Assembly: GCA_017381835.1 (NCBI GenBank)
Contig: JAFOBK010000062.1
Coordinates: 1-49,611 of the forward strand
DNA from: Oscillospiraceae bacterium
GTDB lineage: Bacteria; Bacillota_A; Clostridia; Oscillospirales; Oscillospiraceae
Reading direction: 5' to 3'
DNA length: 49,611 bases
The notes under the pieces were generated by a model. It was not told where the DNA came from. It did not search any database and worked only from the letters and a program-made list of their open reading frames with translations. Each line of letters opens with the position of its first letter. Position 1 is the first letter of the stretch. Below are positions 6,402 to 14,920 of the stretch, in pieces. The position numbers were made by a program, and so were the translations under genes.

Positions 6402-7202
6402 ATGGCAAATTATCCCCTTTACATTGCGCTGCCGGGAATGGAAGTGTATTTGGCAGAGAGCTTTTTCAAAAGCCAGTTGGACCGTCCCAAGCGGATGCAC
6501 AGCCATCCAGCCTATGAGCTGGTCTGCGTTGAAAAAGGTGATCAGACAGAATTTGTCATTGTACCACCGCTGATCGAGCATTTAGCTGCGGAAGCATCCC
6601 CCGGCAGCATCACTTCTCTGCTTTTTTCTTTCTGCCAAACGTCTGATAACGATATTTGTCTGGAGTTGGAAAACATAAAGGACAAGCCGGTTATCGTAAC
6701 AGATGATTTTGACGGTCTTAAGAGGATCCACAAAGCCAAGCAGCTGGCAAGTAATTTATTACAGCCCGGTGCCATGGAACAGCTGGCTGCGGAATTTCGT
6801 CTTTTGTTTGTCTGCCTTGCCCGGAAGCTGAGCAGCAGGGAGTCTATCCCTGCAATGCACCGCCAGACCCTCTACGAAGAACGGCTCGCTATTTTGGAAG
6901 ATTATTTCAATATAGGCCTGAAAGATCCTGACTGCAGCAAATTACAGCTGGCTGGCCGTTTGGGTGTTACAGAGCGGCAGCTGACGCGGATTCTTTCCGA
7001 GGTTTATCACAGCACTTTTTCAGACATTCTTCTGCGCTCACGGATGAGCATCGCCCATGCCATGGTAATGGAGGGCAGAAAAACGCCCGAAGAAATTGCT
7101 TTGGCTGTAGGCTACCGCAGCGCAGAGTCTATGAAGCGGGCATACCGCGCATTTTGGGGTTTCCCTTTGAAAGCAACAAAACAGGACACCAAGACCGTCT
7201 AA
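6402..7202 (+). CDS. AraC family transcriptional regulator (266 aa)
   Basis: Chosen start is ATG 6402 (MANYPLYIALPGMEV), behind AAGGGAG; a GTG at 6390 is in frame but overlaps that site. The N-terminal cupin-like sensing region (HSHPAYELVCVEKGDQTEF) is followed by a C-terminal two-helix-turn-helix DNA-binding domain (about 165-262: LAGRLGVTERQLTRILSE and EEIALAVGYRSAESMKRAYRAF). The likely ligand is a small carbohydrate or metabolite. It is cotranscribed with the acyltransferase and may control it or the SDR operon that follows. The stop codon lies inside a terminator stem. Confidence 0.88.
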   Translation: MANYPLYIALPGMEVYLAESFFKSQLDRPKRMHSHPAYELVCVEKGDQTEFVIVPPLIEHLAAEASPGSITSLLFSFCQTSDNDICLELENIKDKPVIVTDDFDGLKRIHKAKQLASNLLQPGAMEQLAAEFRLLFVCLARKLSSRESIPAMHRQTLYEERLAILEDYFNIGLKDPDCSKLQLAGRLGVTERQLTRILSEVYHSTFSDILLRSRMSIAHAMVMEGRKTPEEIALAVGYRSAESMKRAYRAFWGFPLKATKQDTKTV

Positions 7203-7221
7203 GACGTCCTTAGACGGTCTT
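7191..7221 (+). terminator. Terminator after the AraC gene
   Basis: AAGACCGTCTAAG and CTTAGACGGTCTT form a perfect 13-bp stem containing the AraC stop codon, followed by GCTTTATAT. Its 3' arm overlaps the -35 box of the next promoter. Confidence 0.8.
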
Positions 7222-7248
7222 GCTTTATATATTTGTTCAATATATAAT
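7220..7248 (+). promoter_or_regulatory. Promoter of the SDR-Gfo/Idh operon
   Basis: TTGCTT (7220-7225), 17-nt spacer, TATAAT (7243-7248), 29 nt before the SDR start. Confidence 0.75.
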
Positions 7249-7277
7249 AGAAGCACAACAAAAATGGAGGTGTCCTT

Positions 7278-8075
7278 ATGCAAAATGATATTTTCTCTAT
7301 GGCCGGAAAAACCGTTGTTTTCACCGGCGGCTGCGGCAACTTAGGTAAGGTCATGGTGAAGGCATTACTTGACTACGGTGCCAATGTGGCTGTCCCCAAC
7401 CGCAGTGATAAGTTCGACGCAAGCTATGACGAGTACAAGGCAGCAGGCAAGCTGGTGGTGATCCCCGCGGATCTGAAGCACACCGAGGACACCAAAAAGG
7501 CTTTCCAAAAGGCTGAAGAAATTTTCGGCAAGATCGATGTACTGGTCAACTGCGCAGCCTACGGCGGCGGTGCCGGCGGCAAGGCAGCCGAGCATCGGGT
7601 GGATCTGATCGATGATGCCAGCTGGGCCGAGACCATCGACGGTACTTTGGGTGTCATTTTCCGCTGTACCCGTGAGATCATCCCCTTCTTTGACAAGCAG
7701 GGCGGCGGCAACATCGTCAACATCGGTTCCATGTACGGCGTGATTGCGCCCGACTATGAAATCTACGGCGATCTGCCCGGTAATCCTCCCGCCTACGGTG
7801 CCGGCAAGGCAGGCGTTATCCAGTTCACCAGAACCTGCGCTTCTCAGCTGGCCTGCAGAAACATCCGTGTAAACAGCATTACCCCCGGCGCATTCCCCAA
7901 TATCACCCCCGCATCCAATATGGAATTTATCGGCAGACTCTCCAAGAAGCCTATGATGAAGCGCACCGGCAAGGCCGAGGAGCTGAACGGTGCCATCCTG
8001 CTGCTGGCAAGTGATGCTTCCTCTTACATGACCGGCACCAACATCGTTGTTGACGGAGGTATGACCACATGGTAA
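7278..8075 (+). CDS. SDR family oxidoreductase (265 aa)
   Basis: Short-chain dehydrogenase/reductase. The NAD(P)-binding motif is FTGGCGNLG (about 15-23), followed by VNCAAYGGG (about 89-97), the catalytic Ser in NIGSMYG (about 151), Tyr/Lys in YGAGKAG (about 175-181) and the closing VVDGG. GGAGG stands at good distance from ATG 7278. The pattern SMYGVIAPDYEIYG resembles SDRs of sugar or nonulosonate modification loci (PtmA-like), but substrate assignment is only a guess. It overlaps the next oxidoreductase gene by 7 nt, so both act in one pathway, probably on a sugar or sugar acid. Confidence 0.9.
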   Translation: MQNDIFSMAGKTVVFTGGCGNLGKVMVKALLDYGANVAVPNRSDKFDASYDEYKAAGKLVVIPADLKHTEDTKKAFQKAEEIFGKIDVLVNCAAYGGGAGGKAAEHRVDLIDDASWAETIDGTLGVIFRCTREIIPFFDKQGGGNIVNIGSMYGVIAPDYEIYGDLPGNPPAYGAGKAGVIQFTRTCASQLACRNIRVNSITPGAFPNITPASNMEFIGRLSKKPMMKRTGKAEELNGAILLLASDASSYMTGTNIVVDGGMTTW

Positions 8076-9103
8076 CCAAACTCTGCCTGGTAGGTGCCGG
8101 TTCCATCGGCCACCGCCATCTGCGGCTTTTGCTGGAGCGGGACGATGTGCAAATGTGTGTGGTAGAGCCCAACGAAGCATGTCGGGCAGCGGTTGCCGAA
8201 GAGCATCCCCGAATTCCCTTCTATGATTCCATGGAAGCCGCTATCAAAGAAGGCGGCTGTGAGGCTGTGATCATCGCTACTCCCCACAGAACCCATGCTC
8301 CTCTGGCCATCAAAGCTTTGGAGCTGGGCGCTCATGTGTTCTGCGAAAAGCCCATGAGTGATTCCCTGTCTGACTGTGTTGCGCTTCTGAATGCCGCAAA
8401 AAGCAGCGACAAGGTGGTTTCCATCGGTTTCATGTTCCGCTTTGACCCCTTCGTGCAGAAAGTCAAAGAAATCATCGAAAGCGGCAGAATCGGCAAGATC
8501 ATCCATTATTCCAGCCGCTTTGCCACTTATAACACCCTCCGCTGTTCCGTAACCCGCCATCAGGAGCATACCCCTTACTCCCTGGTGATGGACTGCATCC
8601 ACGACTCCGACCTTATTTACCATTTCACCGGTCGAATTCCGGATTACGCCTACTCTGTAGCCTATAAAGCAGGCGATATGCCTCTGTCCTCCCCGCAGAA
8701 CTTCATTGACACAATCTACCGCTATGAGGGCGATCCCATGGGTGCGCACATTCATTTCAACTATGTGCAGCATCCTCAGATCCACGATCTGCAGATCGTG
8801 GGCGACAAAGGTTATATCCTGGGTGACTTTATGAGTGCGGATGTGACCATTGGCAATCGGGAAACCATGGATACAGAAGTCTTCTCCAGCACCCGCAGTG
8901 TGATCGGTAATGACTTCAACAACGTCTATCGGGCGGAATGGAACGAATTCCTCCGGGCTGTCCGTGGAGAGCGGAAGCCTGAGAATCCTCCGGAGCAGGC
9001 TATCGTATCCACCTTGCTGATGCATGCTCAGATTGCTTCCGCCGAAAGCGGTAAGGAAGTGGACATCCGGGCTCTGGCAGCAGAAAACGGCTATCAATAC
9101 TAA
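8069..9103 (+). CDS. Gfo/Idh/MocA family oxidoreductase (344 aa)
   Basis: N-terminal Rossmann fold (CLVGAGSIGHRHLRLLLERD, about residues 5-24) with the family's E-K-P signature (HVFCEKPMSDS, about 89-99). The C-terminal alpha/beta dimerisation and substrate domain carries the conserved DCIHDSDLIYHF His/Asp segment (about 175-186). NAD(P)-dependent sugar or inositol dehydrogenases look like this. Translation is coupled to the SDR gene by a 7-nt overlap. The two enzymes may interconvert a keto and hydroxy sugar; no transporter or kinase lies next to them. A strong terminator follows. Confidence 0.9.
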   Translation: MVTKLCLVGAGSIGHRHLRLLLERDDVQMCVVEPNEACRAAVAEEHPRIPFYDSMEAAIKEGGCEAVIIATPHRTHAPLAIKALELGAHVFCEKPMSDSLSDCVALLNAAKSSDKVVSIGFMFRFDPFVQKVKEIIESGRIGKIIHYSSRFATYNTLRCSVTRHQEHTPYSLVMDCIHDSDLIYHFTGRIPDYAYSVAYKAGDMPLSSPQNFIDTIYRYEGDPMGAHIHFNYVQHPQIHDLQIVGDKGYILGDFMSADVTIGNRETMDTEVFSSTRSVIGNDFNNVYRAEWNEFLRAVRGERKPENPPEQAIVSTLLMHAQIASAESGKEVDIRALAAENGYQY

Positions 9104-9107
9104 GAAC

Positions 9108-9146
9108 AAAGGCACTGTGGAAGTTTCCACAGTGCCTTTTTCTTTT
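9108..9146 (+). terminator. Terminator of the SDR-Gfo/Idh operon
   Basis: GGCACTGTGG (9111-9120) and CCACAGTGCC (9127-9136) with a six-base loop, then TTTTTCTTTTT. Confidence 0.9.
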
Positions 9147-9190
9147 TGGGTTGGACATAAAAATGTTACAATTCCAAGCTTCAATTTCTG

Positions 9191-9219
9191 TTGATTAATT
9201 TGTCGAATACTGCTATATT
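9191..9219 (+). promoter_or_regulatory. Promoter of the TraB/GumN lipoprotein gene
   Basis: TTGATT (9191-9196), 17-nt spacer, TATATT (9214-9219), 35 nt before the ATG. Confidence 0.65.
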
Positions 9220-9254
9220 CAAATCAGAAGTCCACCGGGAAAGGGAGAAGAATC

Positions 9255-11600
9255 ATGTGTAAATATAGAGTTTTATTATCCTTGCTACTGTGCGCCGCGC
9301 TGCTGCTGAGCATGGCCGGATGCGGTGCCCCCAAGCCTGTCGAGCCGGAAGCAACGGCACCGCCGGTAACAGAAGCACCTACTGAGGCACCCACCGAGCC
9401 GCCCGTCTCCGATCAGTATACCAAGGCTGCTCAGCCTTTGCGGGATGCCAAGAATCTGTCGGTAAAACTGACCACAAAGAAAGCTATTTCCACCGAAATG
9501 GAAACCTTCGATCTGGTTTCCCAGCAGGAGTTGACCCTCTCCGGTGTTGGCACCGATGCCTTCACTGCAGCAATGACCGAGGAACTGGAAATCGGCGATT
9601 TAAGGGATGAATTTACTGAGTATTATGCCGATGGTGTGCTGTTTGTAAACATCTATGACACAGGCAGATTCCAGGGTACCATGACCGAAGAAGCCTTTTT
9701 GAATCGTTTTGCCCCTGCTGTGCTGCTGGACGAAACCCTTTACCAGGATATTTCTGAAAAGCAAACCGATGCCGGTACCACCCTGACTTTCTCTGCTCCC
9801 ACCGCTCCGGAAAGCTGGGCTCTGCCCGCAGGCGCGGAGTTCTTAAGCGCCGGCGGCACTGCCAAGATCAATGATCAAGGCACTCTTACCCGCACCACCT
9901 ATACTATGGAATACATCCAGGGCAACACCAGAGTAACCATGGAAGTGGAAGCCAAGGCTGAACTTTATGACGAAGAAGCACCGGAAGCACCTCCCGAACC
10001 TGATATCTACAAGGAAGTGGAGTCCATCGATGCCCTCCGACTCTACGATACCGCTATTTTGTATATTTTCAGCGCCCAATCTGCTGCTTCCACCATAAAT
10101 GAGAGTCTGATTTGCGAAGCTGCCGGTTATTACCTGAACGAGCAGACAGCCACCCACTATATGGGCACCGGTCAGGACCATATTTCGGAAATCAAATATT
10201 CTGCCAGCACTCTTGACGGCTCCATGGTCACGGAGACTTTCTCTCAGACCGAGCGTTTCCGGGACGGTCTGTACACCTATATTTCCGAGGATGGCCAGGA
10301 AGAACCCGACTCTTCTGTTACCGCCCAGGATATGACCGGATACATCCAGAGTTATTTCCTCGACAATATCCCGGCGCTGACCTATATTCAGGATGCCCGC
10401 ATTGAAGATCTGGGCGGTGTGCAGTATTTGGAAATCGAACTGAACGAAGAATGGGGTCAGATCATGGCCTCCTACGCCACCGGTATGGTCTATGAGGACG
10501 AAGAATTCCTGAATAACTGCGCCTCCGCCTACGAAACCTATAACAGCAGATACTATATGGCGCTGGATGCTGCCACCGGCTTCCCCACCGCCGCAGGTAC
10601 TGCTTATGTGGGTGTGCATACCATTGAGGGCCAGGGCTATATGCTGGGTCTGCAGATCGACCAGAGTTTCGCTCTGGCAGATTCTAGCATCTATCAGGAG
10701 CTCACCGGCGAATCGCTCCCCGAGGAAGTTCCCGAAACCCAGGCCACTCCCCTGCTGTATCATGTCCAGGGTGCGGAGGGCCAGGAGATGTATCTGCTGG
10801 GTACCATCCATGTAGGCGATGCCCATACCGCATATCTGCCTGATGCATTTTATAACGCTTTGAACAGCTCCGATGCGCTGGCAGTAGAGGCAGACATCAT
10901 TGCTTTTGAAGAAGCAATGGAAGAAGATCCCGCCATCGCTGCCCAGCTGGCAGATCTCTATTTCTATGCTGACGGCACAACCACAAGTTCTTTAGTGGAC
11001 GAGGATGTTTATCAGAAAGCCGTCCGTCTCCTCAGATCCAGCGGTTCCTACAATGCCAATATGGAATACGCAAAACCCTATATTTGGACCTCTGCGATTG
11101 AGAACTTCTATCTGACTTTGGGCAGTCTGCGCTCTGAAAAGGGTATGGATATGCGGCTTTTGGAAATGGCAAAAGCCCAGGACAAGGAGATTCTGGAAGT
11201 GGAATCCGGCATGTTCCAAATGGAGATGTTCGGTAACTTCTCCTCTGATCTGCAGGTTATGCTGCTGGAAGAAACCGTCAGCTATACCGTGGAAGAGTTC
11301 CGCGATGAAGTAGAGGAACTGTACGCACTGTGGTGCGCAGGCGATGAGGACGCCATCCGGGAATTCCTGGCAGAAGACAATGCCGATTTGACTGAGGAAG
11401 AAATGGCACTCTATCAGGAATACATCGATGCTATGATCATCAGCCGCAATGCGAACATGCTGGATGTGGCCGTTTCCTACTTAGAAAGCGGCGATACCGT
11501 GTTCTATGCTGTGGGTCTTGCCCATCTGCTGCAGGAAAACGGCCTGGTTGACACCCTCCGGGATGCCGGCTTCACTGTAGAGCAGGTTGCTTATACTTAA
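9255..11600 (+). CDS. TraB/GumN family lipoprotein with a large extra N-terminal region (781 aa)
   Basis: A signal peptide with lipobox LSMAGC (about residues 18-23) is followed by a Thr/Glu/Pro linker (TEAPTEAPTEPP). A beta-rich region of about 430 residues resembles LppX/LolA-like or DUF6612-type lipoprotein domains only in overall pattern. The C-terminal TraB/GumN domain (about 497-781) has the hallmark LLGTIHVGDAH, VEADI, and the closing VGLAHLLQENGLVDTLRDAG. TraB/GumN domains carry paired GxxH motifs and relate to Tiki-type metalloproteases; activity here is untested. Usual TraB/GumN proteins have about 300 residues, so this is a fusion. Anchored outside the membrane. Confidence 0.9.
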   Translation: MCKYRVLLSLLLCAALLLSMAGCGAPKPVEPEATAPPVTEAPTEAPTEPPVSDQYTKAAQPLRDAKNLSVKLTTKKAISTEMETFDLVSQQELTLSGVGTDAFTAAMTEELEIGDLRDEFTEYYADGVLFVNIYDTGRFQGTMTEEAFLNRFAPAVLLDETLYQDISEKQTDAGTTLTFSAPTAPESWALPAGAEFLSAGGTAKINDQGTLTRTTYTMEYIQGNTRVTMEVEAKAELYDEEAPEAPPEPDIYKEVESIDALRLYDTAILYIFSAQSAASTINESLICEAAGYYLNEQTATHYMGTGQDHISEIKYSASTLDGSMVTETFSQTERFRDGLYTYISEDGQEEPDSSVTAQDMTGYIQSYFLDNIPALTYIQDARIEDLGGVQYLEIELNEEWGQIMASYATGMVYEDEEFLNNCASAYETYNSRYYMALDAATGFPTAAGTAYVGVHTIEGQGYMLGLQIDQSFALADSSIYQELTGESLPEEVPETQATPLLYHVQGAEGQEMYLLGTIHVGDAHTAYLPDAFYNALNSSDALAVEADIIAFEEAMEEDPAIAAQLADLYFYADGTTTSSLVDEDVYQKAVRLLRSSGSYNANMEYAKPYIWTSAIENFYLTLGSLRSEKGMDMRLLEMAKAQDKEILEVESGMFQMEMFGNFSSDLQVMLLEETVSYTVEEFRDEVEELYALWCAGDEDAIREFLAEDNADLTEEEMALYQEYIDAMIISRNANMLDVAVSYLESGDTVFYAVGLAHLLQENGLVDTLRDAGFTVEQVAYT

Positions 11601-11674
11601 TCCATCGCAAGCCTTTTCGCCATGGTATTTTTAAAAAATTGGCTGTATCGTTATAGAAAAAAGAGGTTTATCAA

Positions 11675-12424
11675 ATGAAGAAGACTTTACTCATTTTCAT
11701 TATGCTGTTGGCGCTGTGCCTGAGCGCATGCGGTGTTCCCAAAAGTGAACCCGCCGAAACTGCTCCGCCTGCAACACAGCCGGAATCAAGCACCGAGGCG
11801 CCCACTTTACCGGAATCCCAGCCCACCGAAAGCACGCCGGAACCCACAGAAACCACACCGGAACCTACCGAAAACACCGAAACAGAACCGGAACCCACCG
11901 AGCCTGCAGAAACTACCCCCGAAGCGCTCACCGTTCTTCCCCTGCCTGCAGAAACCGTGCAGTTCTCTTTCCTCAGCGGCGCAGGCGGCTGGAGCACAGA
12001 ACTTGTGTTAAACCAGGATGGCACTTTCACCGGCAGGTACCACGATTCCGAAATGGGTGACATAGGAGAAGACTATCCCTATGGCAGTATATATGTCTGC
12101 TCTTTCGCCGGCGAATTCGCAGATTTTGAAAAGCTCAGCGAATACGCATACAAAATGAATTTAACCAATCTTACCACTGAGAATACCACCGGCGAGGAAT
12201 GGATTGAAGAGGAGATCCGGTATGTAGCCAGCGACCCATACGGCCTGGAAGAAGGCACAGAATTCATTCTGTATCTTCCCGATACGCCCATCAGCGAAGT
12301 ACCGGAAGAATTCCTGATCTGGTGGCCTTACCTGTTTGAGCACGATGCCGATCCCTTTGATACCCTCTCCTGCTACGGCATTTTGAATGTAAAAATGGGT
12401 TACGGTTTCTTCTATATGCAGTAA
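11675..12424 (+). CDS. Lipoprotein with Thr/Glu/Pro-repeat linker (249 aa)
   Basis: Signal peptide MKKTLLIFIMLLALCLSAC ends in the lipobox LSAC. Residues 25-88 are almost entirely Thr, Glu and Pro in imperfect TPEPTE repeats, a likely cell-wall-spanning linker. The remaining 160 residues form an acidic, aromatic-rich domain without a family I recognise (EDYPYGSIYVCSFAGEF, WWPYLFEHDADPF). It starts 75 nt after the TraB/GumN gene, in the same direction and with a similar linker, so the two may work together at the cell surface. Confidence 0.75.
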   Translation: MKKTLLIFIMLLALCLSACGVPKSEPAETAPPATQPESSTEAPTLPESQPTESTPEPTETTPEPTENTETEPEPTEPAETTPEALTVLPLPAETVQFSFLSGAGGWSTELVLNQDGTFTGRYHDSEMGDIGEDYPYGSIYVCSFAGEFADFEKLSEYAYKMNLTNLTTENTTGEEWIEEEIRYVASDPYGLEEGTEFILYLPDTPISEVPEEFLIWWPYLFEHDADPFDTLSCYGILNVKMGYGFFYMQ

Positions 12425-12427
12425 AAG

Positions 12428-12457
12428 AAAGGCTTGGCTGATTCGGCCAAGCCTTTT
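12428..12457 (+). terminator. Terminator after the 249-aa lipoprotein
   Basis: AAAGGCTTGGC and GCCAAGCCTTTT around a short loop, then TT. Confidence 0.85.
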
Positions 12458-12496
12458 GTCTTCGTAAATTATTTTATGTTTATCATTAAATTTTAG

Positions 12497-12525
12497 TTGA
12501 CAAAGATAATTTCCCGTGCTAATAT
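12497..12525 (+). promoter_or_regulatory. Promoter of the DUF2975-XRE operon
   Basis: TTGACA (12497-12502), 17-nt spacer, TAATAT (12520-12525), 33 nt before the ATG. Confidence 0.8.
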
Positions 12526-12557
12526 GAAGCCACAAAAAACACATAGGAGGAATCACT

Positions 12558-13169
12558 ATGAACAACCTTACAAACACCGCCAAGAAACTGGATAAGATCT
12601 TTGAGATTGCAAGCATTGTATTGGGCGCGCTGGCCATTGCCTCCGCGGTATTCATTGTCCTCATCGGCTTAGGCTATGTTCTGAAATGGGATCCGGAGTT
12701 CATCGGCACCGGCTATGCATCTTTCAATGTTGGCTTCCTGGAGTTGGAAGCTGCCCCCGGCTACGGCCCTGACCCCTGGGTGATTCTCGGCCATGCCGCC
12801 TTCACACTGGCTGTTGGTATTCTTCTGCTTCTTGACGGCCGTCGGGGTATCGGATATGTCCGCGGTATCCTGCAGCCTATGACCGAAGACAAGCCTTTTG
12901 ACAGTTCTACCAGCATCAATCTGAAAAAGCTGGCCAAGCTCAGCATCCGTATTGGCATTCTGTGGAACATTATCAAGCTCTCCGAAATGATCGTAATGGT
13001 ATTTGTTTATGACCTGCCCGGCCTGCTGCTCAGCGAGAAGATCAGCTATGTTTCCGGCATGTGCCAGGTAGATCTGACCTTCCTGGTTTATTGGGCCATT
13101 CTGACGCTGCTGAGCTATGTATTCCAGCACGGTCAGCAGCTGCAGCAGCTTTCCGACGAAACCCTGTAA
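12558..13169 (+). CDS. DUF2975 family membrane protein (203 aa)
   Basis: Four hydrophobic segments (about 20-45, 77-97, 125-150 and 165-190) with a cytoplasmic segment after TM2 containing the family pattern EDKPFDSSTSINLKKLAKLS. The ATG at 12558 has AGGAGG in front. DUF2975 proteins are almost always paired with a small XRE regulator, as here, where the gene ends 12 nt before one. Role unknown; the pairing suggests a membrane sensor for the regulator or its target. Confidence 0.85.
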   Translation: MNNLTNTAKKLDKIFEIASIVLGALAIASAVFIVLIGLGYVLKWDPEFIGTGYASFNVGFLELEAAPGYGPDPWVILGHAAFTLAVGILLLLDGRRGIGYVRGILQPMTEDKPFDSSTSINLKKLAKLSIRIGILWNIIKLSEMIVMVFVYDLPGLLLSEKISYVSGMCQVDLTFLVYWAILTLLSYVFQHGQQLQQLSDETL

Positions 13170-13181
13170 GGAGGTGGCTCC

Positions 13182-13403
13182 ATGCCTATTATTCTGCGCC
13201 TTGACCGGGTTATGGCTGACCGAAAAATGTCTCTGAATGAGTTATCCGAAAAAGTCGGCGTGGCCAATGTAAACCTATCCAAGCTGAAAAACGGCCATGT
13301 CAGCGCCATTCGATTCTCCACCCTGGAAGCGATCTGCGATGTGCTGGACTGCCAGCCCGGCGACATTCTGGAGTACCGCAGAGATGAAGACCGCAACGCC
13401 TAA
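13182..13403 (+). CDS. XRE family regulator, YozG-like (73 aa)
   Basis: A single helix-turn-helix domain fills the protein: LDRVMADRKMSLNELSEKVG, then NLSKLKNGHVSAIRFSTLEA and CDVLDCQPGDILEY. This is the compact Cro/CI form that travels with DUF2975 genes. Its ribosome site (GGAGG) lies 12 nt after the DUF2975 stop, so both come from the 12497 promoter. Likely an autoregulator of the pair. Confidence 0.92.
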   Translation: MPIILRLDRVMADRKMSLNELSEKVGVANVNLSKLKNGHVSAIRFSTLEAICDVLDCQPGDILEYRRDEDRNA

Positions 13404-13412
13404 AAGAATCTC

Positions 13413-13447
13413 AAACAGCCGGTTTCCCAAAAGGAAACCGGCTGTTT
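13413..13447 (+). terminator. Terminator of the DUF2975-XRE operon
   Basis: AAACAGCCGGTTTCC and GGAAACCGGCTGTTT form a perfect 15-bp stem with a five-base loop. The following T-run is short. Confidence 0.85.
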
Positions 13448-13455
13448 GCTGCACC

Positions 13456-13484
13456 TTGACCTTTTCATTCTACAGGAATATAAT
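13456..13484 (+). promoter_or_regulatory. Promoter of the second MATE gene
   Basis: TTGACC (13456-13461), 17-nt spacer, TATAAT (13479-13484), 31 nt before the GTG start. Confidence 0.85.
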
Positions 13485-13515
13485 GAAACCATCAAAAAGA
13501 AAGAAGTGACGCTCT

Positions 13516-13600
13516 GTGACGGAACAACGGATCCGCCTGACAGATGGCCCCATTTGGAAAGGCATCCTGCTTTTTGCGCTGCCGGTACTGCTGGGTAATC
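13516..13600 (+). other. Start of the second MATE gene: GTG with weak ribosome site
   Basis: The only sensible start is GTG 13516 (MTEQRIRLTDGPIWKG). The upstream AGAAAGAAG is a poor match to the anti-SD. The transcript start expected from the 13456 promoter leaves a 5' leader of only about 25 nt, so expression is probably modest. Confidence 0.4.
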
Positions 13601-14880
13601 TGTTTCAGCAATTTTATAATGCTTTCGACTCCTGGTGCGTCGGTAATTATATCGGCGAGGATGCGCTGGCTGCGGTAGGTTCTTCCGGCAGTCTGATCTT
13701 TATGATGGTCAGCTTCTTTAACGGCCTGGCCATGGGTGCCGGTGTGGTGATTGCCCGGCTTTTCGGTGCCAAAGAATATGCGTCCATGAGAAAGGCCATC
13801 CATACCGCCATTGCCTTTGGTTTGGTAACGGGTATCTTGCTGACCGCTGTGGGTGTCGGCCTTACTCCGATCATCCTGCGCTGGATGGGCACACCGGCAG
13901 AAGTACTGCCCCAGTCTATCAGCTATTTCCGCTGGTATTTCTTCGGCGCGATCTTCGTTGTCATGTACAACATCTTCGTGGGCATCCTCCACGCAGTGGG
14001 CGATAGCCGTCACCCCTTGTACTACCTGATTTTCTCCACATTTGTGAATATCGCGTTGGATATGCTGTTTGTGGCAGTGCTGGGCTTCGGTGTAGGTGCT
14101 GCTGCCATTGCTACTACCATTTCCCAAGGTATCAGCGCAGCGCTGTGCTGCATCCACTTACTGCAGGTAGACGCTCCCTATCAAATCACCTTGAAAGAAA
14201 TCCGTTTTGACAAGAAAAGTCTTTTGGACATCGTCAAGTACGGTCTTCCCTCCGGCGTACAAAACAGTGTGATCTCCCTGGCAAACGTAGTCATCCAGGC
14301 CAATATCAACAGCTTCGGCAAATCCGCTATGGCAGGCTGCGGCGCATATGCCAAACTGGAAGGCTTCTCCTTCCTGCCCATCGCCTGCTTCACCCAGGCG
14401 CTTTCCACCTTTGTTGGGCAGAATCTGGGTGCCCACCAGCACGACCGGGTCAAAAAGGGCGTGGTATTCGGCATCGCCTGCAGCTGCAGCATGGCTGTGA
14501 TGATCGGTATTTTCTCCTATCTTGCCGCTCCGCAGCTGATCGGTTTCTTCATTGATTCTCCGGAGGCCATTCGCTTTGGTACCCAGCATATGCAGACCAT
14601 CTGCCCCTTCTTCTTCCTGGCAGCCTTTTCCCACTGCGCAGCCGGCGTGATGCGTGGCGCAGGAAAGGCCACTGTCCCCATGTTTACCATGCTCCTCTGC
14701 TGGTGTCTGATCCGCGTAACCTATATCTCGGTTGCCGTGAAGATTGTCAACGAACTGACTACCGTATCCTGGGCTTACCCCATCACCTGGATCCTTAGCA
14801 GCATCATCTTCCTCACCTACCTTTTAAAGGCAGACTGGATCCACAATTTCGACCGAATGGAAGCTGCGGGAAAAATCTGA
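13516..14880 (+). CDS. MATE family efflux transporter (454 aa)
   Basis: Twelve predicted membrane spans, family-typical length and motifs: RLTDGPIWKGILLFALPVLLG at the start, FQQFYNAFDSWCVGNYIG, and in the second half TQALSTFVGQNLGAHQHDRVKKG. It belongs to the DinF/NorM-like MATE set of Firmicutes, distinct in sequence from the pump at 3566 and the one at 39618. It has its own promoter and shares a bidirectional terminator with the convergent M20 peptidase gene. Substrate unknown; Na+- or H+-coupled export is the family activity. Confidence 0.93.
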   Translation: MTEQRIRLTDGPIWKGILLFALPVLLGNLFQQFYNAFDSWCVGNYIGEDALAAVGSSGSLIFMMVSFFNGLAMGAGVVIARLFGAKEYASMRKAIHTAIAFGLVTGILLTAVGVGLTPIILRWMGTPAEVLPQSISYFRWYFFGAIFVVMYNIFVGILHAVGDSRHPLYYLIFSTFVNIALDMLFVAVLGFGVGAAAIATTISQGISAALCCIHLLQVDAPYQITLKEIRFDKKSLLDIVKYGLPSGVQNSVISLANVVIQANINSFGKSAMAGCGAYAKLEGFSFLPIACFTQALSTFVGQNLGAHQHDRVKKGVVFGIACSCSMAVMIGIFSYLAAPQLIGFFIDSPEAIRFGTQHMQTICPFFFLAAFSHCAAGVMRGAGKATVPMFTMLLCWCLIRVTYISVAVKIVNELTTVSWAYPITWILSSIIFLTYLLKADWIHNFDRMEAAGKI

Positions 14881-14890
14881 CAGCATAAAT

Positions 14891-14920
14891 AAAAAGGCTT
14901 GCCGTTTGGCAAGCCTTTTT
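14891..14920. terminator. Bidirectional terminator between MATE and M20 peptidase
   Basis: AAAAAGGCTTGCC, loop GTTT, GGCAAGCCTTTTT: a perfect 13-bp stem with A- and T-runs on both sides. The M20 stop codon (14919-14921) overlaps its edge. Confidence 0.9.

Noticed and set aside
8024..9184. A 386-codon minus-strand frame antisense to the Gfo/Idh gene
   Set aside because: Begins in the terminator region and mirrors a clear oxidoreductase gene.
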